Assembly (NCBI GenBank): GCA_047125605.1
Contig: CP138932.1
Location: forward strand, 2,294,001-2,358,000
DNA from: JAKVBK01 sp022447275
GTDB taxonomy: Bacteria > Pseudomonadota > Alphaproteobacteria > Rhodobacterales > Rhodobacteraceae
Direction of reading: 5' to 3'
DNA: 64,000 nucleotides
Shown here one piece after another: positions 8,885-17,640 of the stretch. How positions within the stretch are numbered: the first letter of the stretch is position 1; every line of letters begins with the position of its first letter. A program made the translations under genes and the position numbers. Below the pieces are notes generated by a model. The model was not told the DNA's origin and ran no database searches. It was given only the letters and a program-made list of their open reading frames with translations.

Positions 8885-9886
8885 TCAAAGGGCGTCAAGC
8901 GCATCCACAAGGCGCTGCGCGCCATGGCGGAACGGATCAACCGTGGGCAGGCCAAGCCGCGCTTCCACCTCGGCGCAGTAGGCCGCCGCGGCCTCTTCCG
9001 TCATGTGCTGGGTATTGATCGAAGCCCCGACCACCTTGCAATCGGGGTTGACCACCTGCGCCAGACGCAGCGCCACATCGCGCACATCCTCCAGAGAGGG
9101 CAGCGCATAGTCGGGCAGGCCACGCATATGCGGACGGGTCGGCTCATGACTCAGGATCAGCGCATCGGGCTGCCCGCCATGCACAAGTGCCATTGTGACA
9201 CCGGAATAGGAGGCGTGGAACAGGCTGCCCTGCCCCTCGATGATGTCCCAGTGATCGTCCTCGTTGGGCGGCGTCAGCCATTCCACGGCCCCGGCCATGA
9301 AATCGGCGACCACCGCATCAAGCGGCACGCCGCCGCCCGTGATCAGAATGCCTGTCTGGCCAGTGGGGCGGAACGTGCTCTTCATGCCGCGCTTGCGCAT
9401 CTCGGCATCCACGGCGAGGCCCGTATACATCTTGCCCACCGAACAATCGGTGCCCACGGCCAGAACGCGCTTGCCCGAGCGCTTCTTGCCGTTGGCGATC
9501 GGATAATCCACGGACGGCACCCGCACATCGTGCAGTTTCCGGCCCAGTGATTCAGCCAACTCTTTCAGGTCGGGCTCATCCATCAGCAGGTTGTGCAAGC
9601 CCGAAGCCAGATCAAACCCGGCCTCAAGGGCCTCGCGCAGCACCACTTTCCATGATTCAGAGATTACGCCGCCGCGATTTGCCACGCCGATGACAAGGGT
9701 CTGCGCCCCTTTGGCCCGGGCGTCCTGCAAGTCCAGATCAGCAATGCCCAGATCCGCCTTGCAGCCCGGCATACGCAATTGACCAACGGCATTTTCAGGG
9801 CGCCAGTCCTTGATTCCCTGCGCCACTTTCGCGGCAAGTTGGTCCGGGGCATCCCCGAGAAAGAGTAGATAAGGCGTTCTGATCAT
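8885..9886 (-). CDS. dgcN: N-acetyltransferase DgcN (DUF1611) for D-glutamate
   Basis: DgcN acetylates D-glutamate, the first step of the DgcN-DgcA route to L-glutamate. The 333-residue DUF1611 protein has an N-terminal Rossmann-like part with LVIGVANRGG and HNLLMDEP. A P-loop-like second part follows, with RVLAVGTDCSVGKMYT (about 145-160), FRPTGQTGILITGGG and IIEGQGSLFHASYSGV. ATG 9886 gives MIRTPYLLFLGD; an in-frame ATG lies five codons upstream. It is the first gene of the operon, followed by dgcA and a D-amino acid aminotransferase. A short inverted repeat CGCAC-TG-GTGCG at 9989-10000 is a possible operator. Confidence 0.85.
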   Translation of the reverse strand: MIRTPYLLFLGDAPDQLAAKVAQGIKDWRPENAVGQLRMPGCKADLGIADLDLQDARAKGAQTLVIGVANRGGVISESWKVVLREALEAGFDLASGLHNLLMDEPDLKELAESLGRKLHDVRVPSVDYPIANGKKRSGKRVLAVGTDCSVGKMYTGLAVDAEMRKRGMKSTFRPTGQTGILITGGGVPLDAVVADFMAGAVEWLTPPNEDDHWDIIEGQGSLFHASYSGVTMALVHGGQPDALILSHEPTRPHMRGLPDYALPSLEDVRDVALRLAQVVNPDCKVVGASINTQHMTEEAAAAYCAEVEARLGLPTVDPFRHGAQRLVDALDAL

Positions 9887-9988
9887 GACATTTCTCCGCA
9901 TCAGTCATGCCGGCAAATCCAAAGTGAGTCCCTTCGGCTTGGCGTGTATGCTTATGCGTCCAAAAAATCCAGAATAGGGCCAGATTCG

Positions 9989-10000
9989 CGCACTGGTGCG
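9989..10000. promoter_or_regulatory. Inverted repeat upstream of dgcN
   Basis: CGCACTGGTGCG consists of perfect 5-bp arms with a 2-bp spacer, 103 bases upstream of the dgcN start in a 145-base gap. It could be an operator for the D-glutamate operon. No regulator gene is adjacent, so this is a weak inference. Confidence 0.25.
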
Positions 10001-10031
10001 ACCACAACCAGTAAAAAGCGACTTAAAAGCG

Positions 10032-10811
10032 CTATGGTGTTTCCGACAGGAAATCTCCGGACATGAAAACCGGCCCATCCACCCCATCGACGCGGATCTG
10101 AGCCCAGCCATTGCTTTCGAAACTCAGCAGTTGAACCGCCTGCCCCCGCACGACGCTTCCCACGACGGCATCATTGGTTGACGGCCCTGCCCGAAGATTC
10201 ACGCGATTGCCCGTGACATAGAGAAAGACTGGCTCTGGCACGTCCTCCTGCGTGGTCTCGGGCGCCTCCTCTTCGGTTGCATCTGCGGCTACGGGATCAG
10301 AGGCGGGCGTATCTGCAGCGGGCGCCTCGGGCGGAGCGGCGGCAGCGTCCGTGTTGGCATCTGTGGCAGCTCTGGCATCATCGCCGCCGGGGGCTTCTGG
10401 GGCTGACACGTCCTGCTGGTCCGTTTGATCTGAGACCGTCTCAACCGGTTGCTCCGCGGTGTCTGTCGGGGCCTGCTCGGCAGGTTGCTCTGGCGCTTGC
10501 GCCACAGGCTGCTGAGCCCCCGCATCCGCCTCTGGCTGTTGAGGGGTGTCTGTCGGCGCTGACGCATCGGCTTCGGCAGCGCCGTCATCGGCACTTTGGG
10601 GCAGGTTATTCTGCGCCGGTGGATTGGCAGCTTCACCTGCCACAACGGGTGGGGACGTTGATGCCAATTGCACCGTGCGCTGCCGCTCAACGCGCAATTC
10701 CGCCATATCCGTCCGCGACGGCGCATCATCATCTGAGCCCGCCGCAAAAAGAAGAGCACCGAGCAGTACCAACAGCGCCACCGTCAACCGCAAGAGCATC
10801 GTTTCACCCAT
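10032..10811 (-). CDS. Membrane-anchored or secreted SH3-domain protein with long disordered linker
   Basis: The 259-residue protein has an N-terminal signal or anchor (TMLLRLTVALLVLLGALLFA, about residues 4-24). A disordered Ala/Pro/Gln/Glu-rich linker covers about 40-190. The C-terminal bacterial SH3 domain contains VTGNRVNLRAGPSTNDAVVG and NGWAQIRVDG. SH3b domains usually bind peptidoglycan or other envelope ligands, so a periplasmic role is likely. Start choices are ATG 10811 or 10799; 10811 has a GGGAAAG-type site. It is transcribed away from parC, with 130 bases between the two starts. Confidence 0.8.
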   Translation of the reverse strand: MGETMLLRLTVALLVLLGALLFAAGSDDDAPSRTDMAELRVERQRTVQLASTSPPVVAGEAANPPAQNNLPQSADDGAAEADASAPTDTPQQPEADAGAQQPVAQAPEQPAEQAPTDTAEQPVETVSDQTDQQDVSAPEAPGGDDARAATDANTDAAAAPPEAPAADTPASDPVAADATEEEAPETTQEDVPEPVFLYVTGNRVNLRAGPSTNDAVVGSVVRGQAVQLLSFESNGWAQIRVDGVDGPVFMSGDFLSETP

Positions 10812-10941
10812 CTTTCCCACTGCCTGCACAGGCGGTCCTAGCACGGGGCAAAGGGGGAAGTCGCCCCCTATCCGCGCTTATGCGCCATCAACCGTCAGAC
10901 CTACGCTTTACCACGACTCTGAGGTGCCCTATCACGGGGGT

Positions 10942-13341
10942 ATGACCGACCTGCCCGAAATCACGGATCCCGCCCCGATCGCCGAACCTTTGCGCCGCGC
11001 CATTGGGGAACGCTACCTGCAATATGCTCTGAGCACGATCATGCACAGGGCCCTTCCGGATGCGCGCGACGGGCTCAAGCCAGTGCACCGGCGGATTCTC
11101 TTTGCCATGCGCGAGCTTCGACTTGCGCCCACAGGTGGCTTCCGCAAATCGGCCAAAATCTCGGGCGATGTGATGGGCAACTATCACCCCCACGGCGATG
11201 CTGCGATCTATGACGCAATGGCCCGCCTCGCGCAGGATTTCAACGTGCGCTACCCGCTGGTCGACGGACAGGGCAACTTTGGCAATATCGACGGCGATAA
11301 CCCGGCCGCCTCTCGCTACACGGAGGCCCGTCTGACAGCCGTAGCGCAGGCCCTCCTTGAAGGGCTCGATGAAGACGCGGTGCCCTATGGCGATAATTAT
11401 GACGGCACCCTGACAGAACCCTTGGTGCTGCCAGCGGCCTTCCCGAACTTGCTCGCCAACGGGGCAAGCGGCATCGCTGTGGGCATGGCCACCAACATCC
11501 CGCCCCATAACATCGAAGAGCTGATTGGCGCCTGCCTGCACCTGATCAAAGCGCCCGATGCGCGCGATGAGACCCTGCTGCAATACGTGCCCGGCCCGGA
11601 TTTCCCGACAGGCGGCGTTCTGGTCGAGCCCCCCGAAAGCATCGACGAAGCCTATCGCACAGGGCGCGGCGCATTTCGCCTTCGGGCCCGGTGGGAGCTT
11701 GAGGAACTTGCCCGCGGGCAATGGCAAATCGTTGTCACCGAAATCCCATTTCAGGTGCAGAAATCCCGCCTGATCGAGAAGATCGCAGAGCTGATCCAAA
11801 CCAAGAAGCTGCCCATCCTCGCCGACATCCGCGACGAGAGTGCCGAAGATGTGCGGATCGTGCTCGAGCCCAAATCCAAGAATGTCGATCCAGAGCTGCT
11901 GATGGGCATGCTCTTCAAACAATCCGACCTCGAGATCCGTTTCTCGTTGAACATGAACGTGCTGATCGACGGGCGAACGCCCAAAGTGTGCTCGCTCAAG
12001 GAAGTGCTGCGCGCCTTCCTCGACCACCGCCGCGAGGTGCTGGGCAATCGCACCCGTCACAGGCTGGAACAGATCGCCCATCGTCTTGAGGTGCTTGACG
12101 GGTTGATCATCGCCTTCCTCAATCTGGATCGCGTGATTGACATCATCCGCTATGACGATGCCCCACGGGCCGCCCTGATGGCTCAGGATTGGGAGAACAC
12201 GCCGCCGCGCGCCATGACAGAGGCGGATTATATCTCACCCTTGCCCAACGGGTCGGCGGCAGAGCAGGTCACCAGCGGCGAGGGAGCCGATGCCGACGTC
12301 GCGGGCGACGATGCCGGCCCGGCCGGTGTGATCCGCGATGGACGCCTGAGCAAGCTGCAGGCCGAGGCCATCCTGAACATGCGTCTGCGCTCCCTGCGCC
12401 GTCTTGAGGAAATGGCCCTTGTCAAGGAACGCGATGCCCTGCGCGACGAACAATCAGACCTGTCTGGCCTGATGGATTCGGTCGACCGTCAATGGGCAGC
12501 GATCGCAGAAGAACTGCGTGACATTCGCAAACGCTTTGGCGCCAAGTCCCCGGGCGGGGCGCGTCGCACCAGCTTTGCCGAAGCCGCACAAATCGAAGAT
12601 ATCGCGCCCGAGGATCTGATCGAGCGCGAACCGATCACGGTGGTCTGCTCCAAGATGGGGTGGATTCGCGCCATGAAGGGCCATATCGCCCTCGATCAGG
12701 CGCTCAAGTTCAAGGACGGGGATGAAGGCCGGTTCCTCTTCCATGCGGAAACCACCGACAAACTGTTGCTGCTTGGCTCCAACGGCCGGGTCTATACCCT
12801 GCGGGCCGGGGAATTGCCGGGCGGGCGCGGCATGGGCGAACCTGTACGCCTGATGGTGGATTTGCCCAACGAAGTCGAAATCATCACGCTGGAAATTCAC
12901 CGCGATGGAGCCAAATGGCTGGTCGCGTCCTCTGCCGGGGATGGCTTCGTGATCGCCTCGGACGATCTGCTGGCCCAGACACGTGCCGGCAAGCAGGTGC
13001 TCAACGTCTCAGGCGATACGCGCGCCCTGCTTCTCAAGCCTGTCTCGGGGGATCATGTGGCGGTGATCGGTGAAAACCGCAAGATGCTGGTCTTTGCCCT
13101 CGAAGACTTGCCTGAAATGGGCCGCGGCAAAGGGGTACGCTTGCAGAAATACAAAGATGGTGGCCTGTCAGATGCAACCACCCTCACCCTTGCGGATGGC
13201 CTCAAATGGGTCACGGAGAAAGGGCAGAACAGGCACCAGGACGATCTCGGCGAATGGCTCGGCAAGCGCGCCGGAACCGGGCGCATGGCCCCACGTGGCT
13301 TCCCCCATTCCAACAAGTTTCCACCCAAGATCGACCCATAA
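10942..13341 (+). CDS. parC: DNA topoisomerase IV subunit A
   Basis: ParC is the cleaving subunit of topoisomerase IV, which decatenates daughter chromosomes. The 799-residue protein starts MTDLPEITDPAPIAEPL. The breakage-reunion domain shows LPDARDGLKPVHRRILF, YHPHGDAAIYDAM and the catalytic tyrosine in NPAASRYTEARLT. A coiled region (LNMRLRSLRRLEEMALV) and a C-terminal beta-propeller follow. The distinct ParC start and short C-terminal part separate it from GyrA. A low-complexity insert (GEGADADVAGDDAGPAG, near residue 450) is not part of the standard core. ATG 10942 has a G-rich site upstream; the open frame further upstream is antisense to the SH3 gene and not expected to be translated. 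parE is not adjacent. Confidence 0.95.
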   Translation: MTDLPEITDPAPIAEPLRRAIGERYLQYALSTIMHRALPDARDGLKPVHRRILFAMRELRLAPTGGFRKSAKISGDVMGNYHPHGDAAIYDAMARLAQDFNVRYPLVDGQGNFGNIDGDNPAASRYTEARLTAVAQALLEGLDEDAVPYGDNYDGTLTEPLVLPAAFPNLLANGASGIAVGMATNIPPHNIEELIGACLHLIKAPDARDETLLQYVPGPDFPTGGVLVEPPESIDEAYRTGRGAFRLRARWELEELARGQWQIVVTEIPFQVQKSRLIEKIAELIQTKKLPILADIRDESAEDVRIVLEPKSKNVDPELLMGMLFKQSDLEIRFSLNMNVLIDGRTPKVCSLKEVLRAFLDHRREVLGNRTRHRLEQIAHRLEVLDGLIIAFLNLDRVIDIIRYDDAPRAALMAQDWENTPPRAMTEADYISPLPNGSAAEQVTSGEGADADVAGDDAGPAGVIRDGRLSKLQAEAILNMRLRSLRRLEEMALVKERDALRDEQSDLSGLMDSVDRQWAAIAEELRDIRKRFGAKSPGGARRTSFAEAAQIEDIAPEDLIEREPITVVCSKMGWIRAMKGHIALDQALKFKDGDEGRFLFHAETTDKLLLLGSNGRVYTLRAGELPGGRGMGEPVRLMVDLPNEVEIITLEIHRDGAKWLVASSAGDGFVIASDDLLAQTRAGKQVLNVSGDTRALLLKPVSGDHVAVIGENRKMLVFALEDLPEMGRGKGVRLQKYKDGGLSDATTLTLADGLKWVTEKGQNRHQDDLGEWLGKRAGTGRMAPRGFPHSNKFPPKIDP

Positions 13342-13547
13342 AGACCACACCCCGGCATGTGTGGTAACTGCGGGTATACTGCCGGGCCTAGCGGCCAGAC
13401 GCTGGTGCGCCCCAACGCCTGCGCGCGTCCCGTCCCTGTTGGTCAGCAAGCCACCGCTGCCTTGGCCGCATGAACAGAGATGTCATTTGCACCCTGCAGG
13501 CTCAGCGGTTAACGATGCAGGGATCACACTGGCATAAAGGTCTCGCA

Positions 13548-14198
13548 ATGCGTCGTTATCTTGTTGGTCTCGCCCTCTTTGCCGTTCTGTCCGCCTGCGC
13601 GGCAGCGGATGAGGACCTGAACGAACCCCTTGTCCCGCTGGGTGAATTCAAGCTGGGCCACAATATCGTTGTGGCCGACAATGCGGTAATGGCCCCTCCC
13701 TCGCGCCGCGCGTCTGAGGACGAGCTGGAAGATGCGATGAAACTGGCGATTGAGCGTCGGTTTGGTCGCTACAAAGGCGACCAATTCTATCACATTGCCA
13801 TCAGCATTGATGGTTACTCTCTGGCTGTGCCGGGCATCCCGCTGGTGCTGAATCCTAAGTCGATCATGGTGATCAAAGCGACGATCTGGGACGATGCCGC
13901 AGGCGGCAAGATCAACGAAGAGCCAAGGCAGTTCACCGTGCTGGAGCGGTTGAGCAGCGAAACGGCGATCAGTTCGGGGCTGACACAGAATAAGCAACAG
14001 CAGTTGAAGAACCTGAGCGACAATGCCGCGCGCCTCATCGAAGGTTGGATGCGCGAAAATCCTGACTGGTTTGCCGACAAGGACGGCCCGGGGCCAGACG
14101 AAGCCGAGACCCAAACGGAGGCCACCGCTGAAGAAGCGGCCACCGGCCCTGAAGCCGAAACCGAAGCCGCCAAGACCGAAGACACCGTCGAAGGCTGA
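13548..14198 (+). CDS. Predicted lipoprotein, unknown function
   Basis: The 216-residue protein has a lipoprotein signal peptide (MRRYLVGLALFAVLSAC, lipobox LSAC with Cys17). A conserved-looking domain follows, about 40-170, with EDAMKLAIERRFGRY, YHIAISIDGYSLAVPGIPLVLNPKS and RLIEGWMRENP. The C-terminal tail is acidic and rich in Glu, Ala and Thr. I chose ATG 13548 because it begins the signal peptide; upstream in-frame starts add non-signal sequence. It stands alone between parC and tuf. No named family is recognised. Confidence 0.75.
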   Translation: MRRYLVGLALFAVLSACAAADEDLNEPLVPLGEFKLGHNIVVADNAVMAPPSRRASEDELEDAMKLAIERRFGRYKGDQFYHIAISIDGYSLAVPGIPLVLNPKSIMVIKATIWDDAAGGKINEEPRQFTVLERLSSETAISSGLTQNKQQQLKNLSDNAARLIEGWMRENPDWFADKDGPGPDEAETQTEATAEEAATGPEAETEAAKTEDTVEG

Positions 14199-14507
14199 TC
14201 ACAGGCGGTGCCGCCCGGGCGTTGCAATTGGCAATCGGTTATCCGGTTGACTCACACGCAACCATCTTGGTGCCCAGCGATCTGAGGACGCTCAACTCTG
14301 TGCGCTCCGCACGCAGTCGGGGGCGGTCTGTCGGGGCCATTTGGGCCGCCCTCACCCCTGCACTGGGGGCCAGACATCACAGAAGTTGTTCCGATTTACC
14401 GCCCCCATGCGATCCCCTCTTGAAATCTTTGGCGTCCCGGAATAGTGCCACGCCCACGAAAGACCGGGCCCGGGCCCTTCGCGGCCCCCAATATAAGGCG
14501 CTTGAGC
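14199..14507 (+). other. Gap upstream of tuf (leader and promoter region)
   Basis: These 309 bases between the lipoprotein stop and the tuf start contain no credible gene. They should hold the tuf promoter and leader, but I could not pick a convincing -35/-10 pair. The last stretch before the start (ATATAAGGCGCTTGAGC) carries a weak AAGG ribosome binding site. Confidence 0.4.
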
Positions 14508-15683
14508 ATGGCTAAGGAAAAGTTTGAACGTACCAAACCGCACGTTAACATCGGCACGATTGGGCATGTTGACCACGGCAAGACGACGCTGACGGCTGCG
14601 ATTACGAAGCAGTTTGGCGACTTCAAGGCGTATGACGAGATTGACGGCGCGCCCGAAGAGAAGGCCCGCGGGATCACGATCTCCACGGCGCACGTGGAAT
14701 ACGAGACCGACGCACGTCACTACGCGCATGTCGACTGCCCCGGCCACGCCGATTACGTGAAGAACATGATCACGGGTGCGGCACAGATGGACGGCGCGAT
14801 CCTGGTTGTGAACGCGGCCGACGGCCCGATGCCCCAGACCCGTGAGCACATCCTGCTGGGCCGCCAGGTTGGCATCCCGAAGATGGTTGTCTTCATGAAC
14901 AAGGTTGACCAGGTCGACGACGAAGAGCTGCTCGAGCTCGTCGAGATGGAAATCCGCGAACTGCTGGACAGCTATGAGTACCCCGGCGACGATATCCCGA
15001 TCGTTGCAGGCTCCGCTCTGGCCGCTCTGGAAGGCCGCGACGCCAACATCGGCGAAGAGAAGATCGCCGAGCTGATGGCGGCTGTTGACGAGTACATCGA
15101 CACGCCTGAGCGCGCTGTTGACCAGCCGTTCCTGATGCCGATCGAAGACGTGTTCTCGATCTCTGGCCGCGGTACTGTTGTGACCGGTCGTGTTGAGCGC
15201 GGCGTGATCAACGTGGGCGACGAGATCGAAATCGTTGGTATCCGCGACACCTCTAAGACGACCTGCACGGGCGTTGAGATGTTCCGCAAGCTGCTGGATC
15301 GCGGTGAAGCGGGCGACAACATCGGCGCCCTGCTGCGCGGTGTGGACCGTGATGGCGTTGAGCGTGGCCAGGTTTTGTGTAAGCCGGGTTCCGTGAAGCC
15401 GCACACCAAGTTCGAGGCCGAGGCCTACATCCTGACCAAGGACGAAGGTGGCCGTCACACGCCGTTCTTCGCGAACTACCGTCCGCAGTTCTACTTCCGT
15501 ACGACGGACGTGACCGGCACCGTTCAGCTGCCCGAGGGCACCGAGATGGTGATGCCCGGTGACAACCTGAAGTTCGGTGTTGAACTGATCGCCCCGATCG
15601 CCATGGAAGACGGTCTGCGCTTCGCGATCCGCGAAGGTGGCCGCACCGTCGGCGCCGGCGTTGTTGCCAAGATCATCGAGTGA
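14508..15683 (+). CDS. tuf: Elongation factor Tu
   Basis: EF-Tu is the GTPase that delivers aminoacyl-tRNA to the ribosome. It has 391 residues, the usual alphaproteobacterial length. G motifs are GHVDHGKTT (about 18-26), the switch region RGITISTAHVEY, DCPGHADYVKNM (DxxG) and NKVD. Domains 2 and 3 follow, ending GAGVVAKIIE. ATG 14508 gives MAKEKFERTKPHVNIG. Codon use is strongly biased, as expected for a highly expressed gene. Many relatives carry two near-identical copies; only one is in this window. A terminator follows at 15736-15763, then tRNA-Trp after about 1 kb. Confidence 0.98.
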   Translation: MAKEKFERTKPHVNIGTIGHVDHGKTTLTAAITKQFGDFKAYDEIDGAPEEKARGITISTAHVEYETDARHYAHVDCPGHADYVKNMITGAAQMDGAILVVNAADGPMPQTREHILLGRQVGIPKMVVFMNKVDQVDDEELLELVEMEIRELLDSYEYPGDDIPIVAGSALAALEGRDANIGEEKIAELMAAVDEYIDTPERAVDQPFLMPIEDVFSISGRGTVVTGRVERGVINVGDEIEIVGIRDTSKTTCTGVEMFRKLLDRGEAGDNIGALLRGVDRDGVERGQVLCKPGSVKPHTKFEAEAYILTKDEGGRHTPFFANYRPQFYFRTTDVTGTVQLPEGTEMVMPGDNLKFGVELIAPIAMEDGLRFAIREGGRTVGAGVVAKIIE

Positions 15684-15735
15684 TCTGACGCACAACACGC
15701 GCACCCTGCCAAAAGGCAGGAACGCTAAATACTTC

Positions 15736-15763
15736 AAGGGCCGCTCGAAAGGGTGGCCCTTTT
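15736..15763 (+). terminator. Rho-independent terminator after tuf
   Basis: Arms AGGGCC (15737-15742) and GGCCCT (15755-15760) close a 12-base loop and are followed by TTTTC, 53 bases after the tuf stop. Confidence 0.75.
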
Positions 15764-16426
15764 CTGTTGGGCCGTGTCGCTGTTGCGGTGAACTGGGACT
15801 GGCGGCGCGAGCTGCAGACCGTGGAATTTAGTATTTTTGCCAAGATGATGGGGGCAGCCGTATGCACTGTCCTCTGCGGTCCGTTGGGCCCGGGGGGCAT
15901 CTTTCATTTTGCGGGACGCTTTATGGATTGGGTTTGAACTAAAACAGTCAATCAAACCCACAGGTACGGCACGGTCAAAAAGCTTCAGATCTTTCCACGA
16001 TCAGCTGTCAATATTTTGGGAAGAGGGATGTGAGCCACTGCCCCTTTCTGCAGGCCGGTACCATTGGTCCATATCTTAGCTTTTCGCGGTACGTTTTGGC
16101 GCAACAGAACTCTGGAAAATCCAATTAAAGCATGTGGACACACTTTTGTGACAGCGGCGGGGGCGCATGTGACTGGAGACCTGTCAGATACTGCGTTGCC
16201 GACCCAATCGAGTGGCAGCAGCGGTCTTGGACTCGACGCCCTGTGGCTGGCTCGACGTTTCTGCCTAAACATCGGATTTCACCGCTAGTGCCGCTGCTCT
16301 TGATTTTGCCCGGTAGCCGCGACGCTGGCGTTAGGAAAATAGCAGCGATCATGAAGTAGCTCCTGAGTATCGGCCTTCTGAAGGGCCGGTCCGGTGCAGA
16401 CCAACTCTTCAAAAAGGACAAGAACG
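15764..16426. other. Gene-poor stretch between tuf and tRNA-Trp
   Basis: About 660 bases hold no convincing gene on either strand; short open frames lack ribosome binding sites, homology signals or normal codon use. The base composition appears more AT-rich than its neighbours. A perfect 9-bp inverted repeat, TGGGTTTGA ... TCAAACCCA, lies near 15925-15960 without a T tail. It may be remnant DNA at a rearranged boundary. Confidence 0.4.
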
Positions 16427-16603
16427 ATGTCAAAGATTGCCGCTGCCTTTCTTCTGAGTGCCGGCATAGTGTTTGCAAGCAGCACAGCACGCGCACATGT
16501 GAGCCCCACCGCCCCTCTGTTCCAAACTCAAATGTCGTTCGATTGGCCCGTGGCCATGCAGGTAACTAGCGCCGTTCTGTTGGGCACGCTGGTCGGGAAC
16601 TGA
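16427..16603 (+). CDS. Possible small exported peptide
   Basis: A 58-residue frame begins MSKIAAAFLLSAGIVFASS and shows a good signal peptide with a likely cleavage after TARA. The remainder (about 36 residues, HVSPTAPLFQTQMSFDW...) ends in a second hydrophobic segment. AAGGAC lies 10 bases upstream of the ATG. No family is recognised. It could be real, or the surviving 5' end of a lost gene. Confidence 0.4.
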   Translation: MSKIAAAFLLSAGIVFASSTARAHVSPTAPLFQTQMSFDWPVAMQVTSAVLLGTLVGN

Positions 16604-16748
16604 GGCTGGACGCACAAAGCGACCCCTGCGAGTACCGCAGTCCTACACACATGTGGGCTGTCTGCGTTGTGCCGAAAGCCCTTTTCATGCGCAATGCCGG
16701 TTCGCCCTTGCACCCCACGCGCTTTCGTCTTAGTCACCCCTCAGACGC

Positions 16749-16824
16749 AGGGGTATAGCTCAGTTGGTAGAGCATCGGTCTCCAAAACCGAGTGTCGGGG
16801 GTTCGAGTCCCTCTGCCCCTGCCA
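16749..16824 (+). tRNA. trnW: tRNA-Trp (anticodon CCA)
   Basis: The sequence folds as a complete cloverleaf: acceptor AGGGGTA/TGCCCCT, D stem GCTC/GAGC, anticodon arm TCGGT-CTCCAAA-ACCGA, and T arm GGGGG-TTCGAGT-CCCTC. Discriminator G and an encoded CCA end the gene. The anticodon CCA reads UGG. In many bacteria this gene precedes secE on the same strand; here secE is on the opposite strand and converges with it. Confidence 0.97.
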
Positions 16825-16883
16825 AGGCTTCCACCAAAATAGATATTGCGCCGCGCGCGCCCTCAGCGTGCATTAACGCAGCA

Positions 16884-16910
16884 TAAAAAAAACCCGGCCG
16901 ACGCCGGGTT
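16884..16910 (-). terminator. Rho-independent terminator of secE
   Basis: Perfect 8-bp arms AACCCGGC and GCCGGGTT close a CGAC loop (16891-16910). On the minus strand the hairpin is followed by a run of T, 28 bases after the secE stop. It indicates that secE is monocistronic here. Confidence 0.85.
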
Positions 16911-16937
16911 CGTGTCATTTCGGGCGCGGCTTTTTGC

Positions 16938-17126
16938 CTAGAACATGCCCAGCAGGCCCTGCAGGCCGGTGCGGATCAGCCAATCCACAATGGCGAAGAA
17001 GATTGCGGTCAGGGTGGCCATAACCAGCACCATCACGGTGGTCAGGAAAACTTCACGCCGCGTGGGCCACACGATCTTTGCGACTTCGGAGCGGGTCTGC
17101 TGCAGAAACTGAAGCGGGTTAGCCAT
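16938..17126 (-). CDS. secE: Preprotein translocase subunit SecE
   Basis: SecE clamps SecY in the inner-membrane SecYEG channel. The 62-residue protein is the short alphaproteobacterial form: an amphipathic start (NPLQFLQQTRSEVAKIVWPTRREV, with the family signature VWPTRREV) and one membrane helix (about residues 28-50). A terminator follows at once and nusG, the usual downstream partner, is absent. The gene points toward tRNA-Trp rather than following it, so the classical tRNA-Trp-secE-nusG order is broken. Confidence 0.95.
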   Translation of the reverse strand: MANPLQFLQQTRSEVAKIVWPTRREVFLTTVMVLVMATLTAIFFAIVDWLIRTGLQGLLGMF

Positions 17127-17248
17127 GAAAAAGGTATCCGGTTTGATTGCGGCGTTTGGGGGCAGATACGTGCGTGAACGGCAGAATTCAAGTCGAATGC
17201 ACGTCGCAGGGCTTTCACGATTGCCCCAGCCGCTTTACCAAGAAGGGT

Positions 17249-17548
17249 ATGACCGAGAAAACACCCCCGGAATCAGACCTTGTGCGCGAAGTTGCTGCTT
17301 TGCGCGCCGAAATGGAGCTGCTTAACAATCATCGGGTCATTCGGCTGCACAATCGCCCTATGCGCTTGCTGGCCTTCCAATTTCTGCGCGGCATCCTGAT
17401 GGGATTCGGTACGGTGATCGGCGCTACGATCCTTGTCTCGGTTGCGGCCTACCTGCTGTCACAGATTGATTTCATTCCAATCATCGGAGAATGGGCCAAT
17501 AGGATCGCCCAGCAAATCCAAACCGGCCCAATGGATAACACCCCCTAA
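17249..17548 (+). CDS. DUF5665-type membrane protein
   Basis: The 99-residue protein starts MTEKTPPESDLVREVAALRAE, with a predicted coiled-coil helix to about residue 30. The block RLHNRPMRLLAFQFLRG follows, then a membrane helix (about 53-76, MGFGTVIGATILVSVAAYLLS). The tail FIPIIGEWANRIAQQI resembles the DUF5665 family of unknown function. ATG 17249 has AAGAAGGG upstream. It is divergent from secE. Confidence 0.7.
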   Translation: MTEKTPPESDLVREVAALRAEMELLNNHRVIRLHNRPMRLLAFQFLRGILMGFGTVIGATILVSVAAYLLSQIDFIPIIGEWANRIAQQIQTGPMDNTP

Positions 17549-17640
17549 ACCACAGCCCCACTACCGCCCGTGCGACACAGTTTGACACCACGGACTTTTC
17601 TAAGCCAACCTGCTCGAACCATATTTTGAGGGGCTTAGAA

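Noticed and set aside
10888..12081. 397-codon open frame opposite parC
   Set aside because: It lies within parC and has no conserved features.
14352..15737. 461-codon open frame opposite tuf
   Set aside because: It is exactly antisense to the highly biased tuf gene and contains no domain; codon bias of tuf removes stops on the other strand.
16064..16288. Short open frames between tuf and tRNA-Trp
   Set aside because: No ribosome binding site, no domains and atypical composition.
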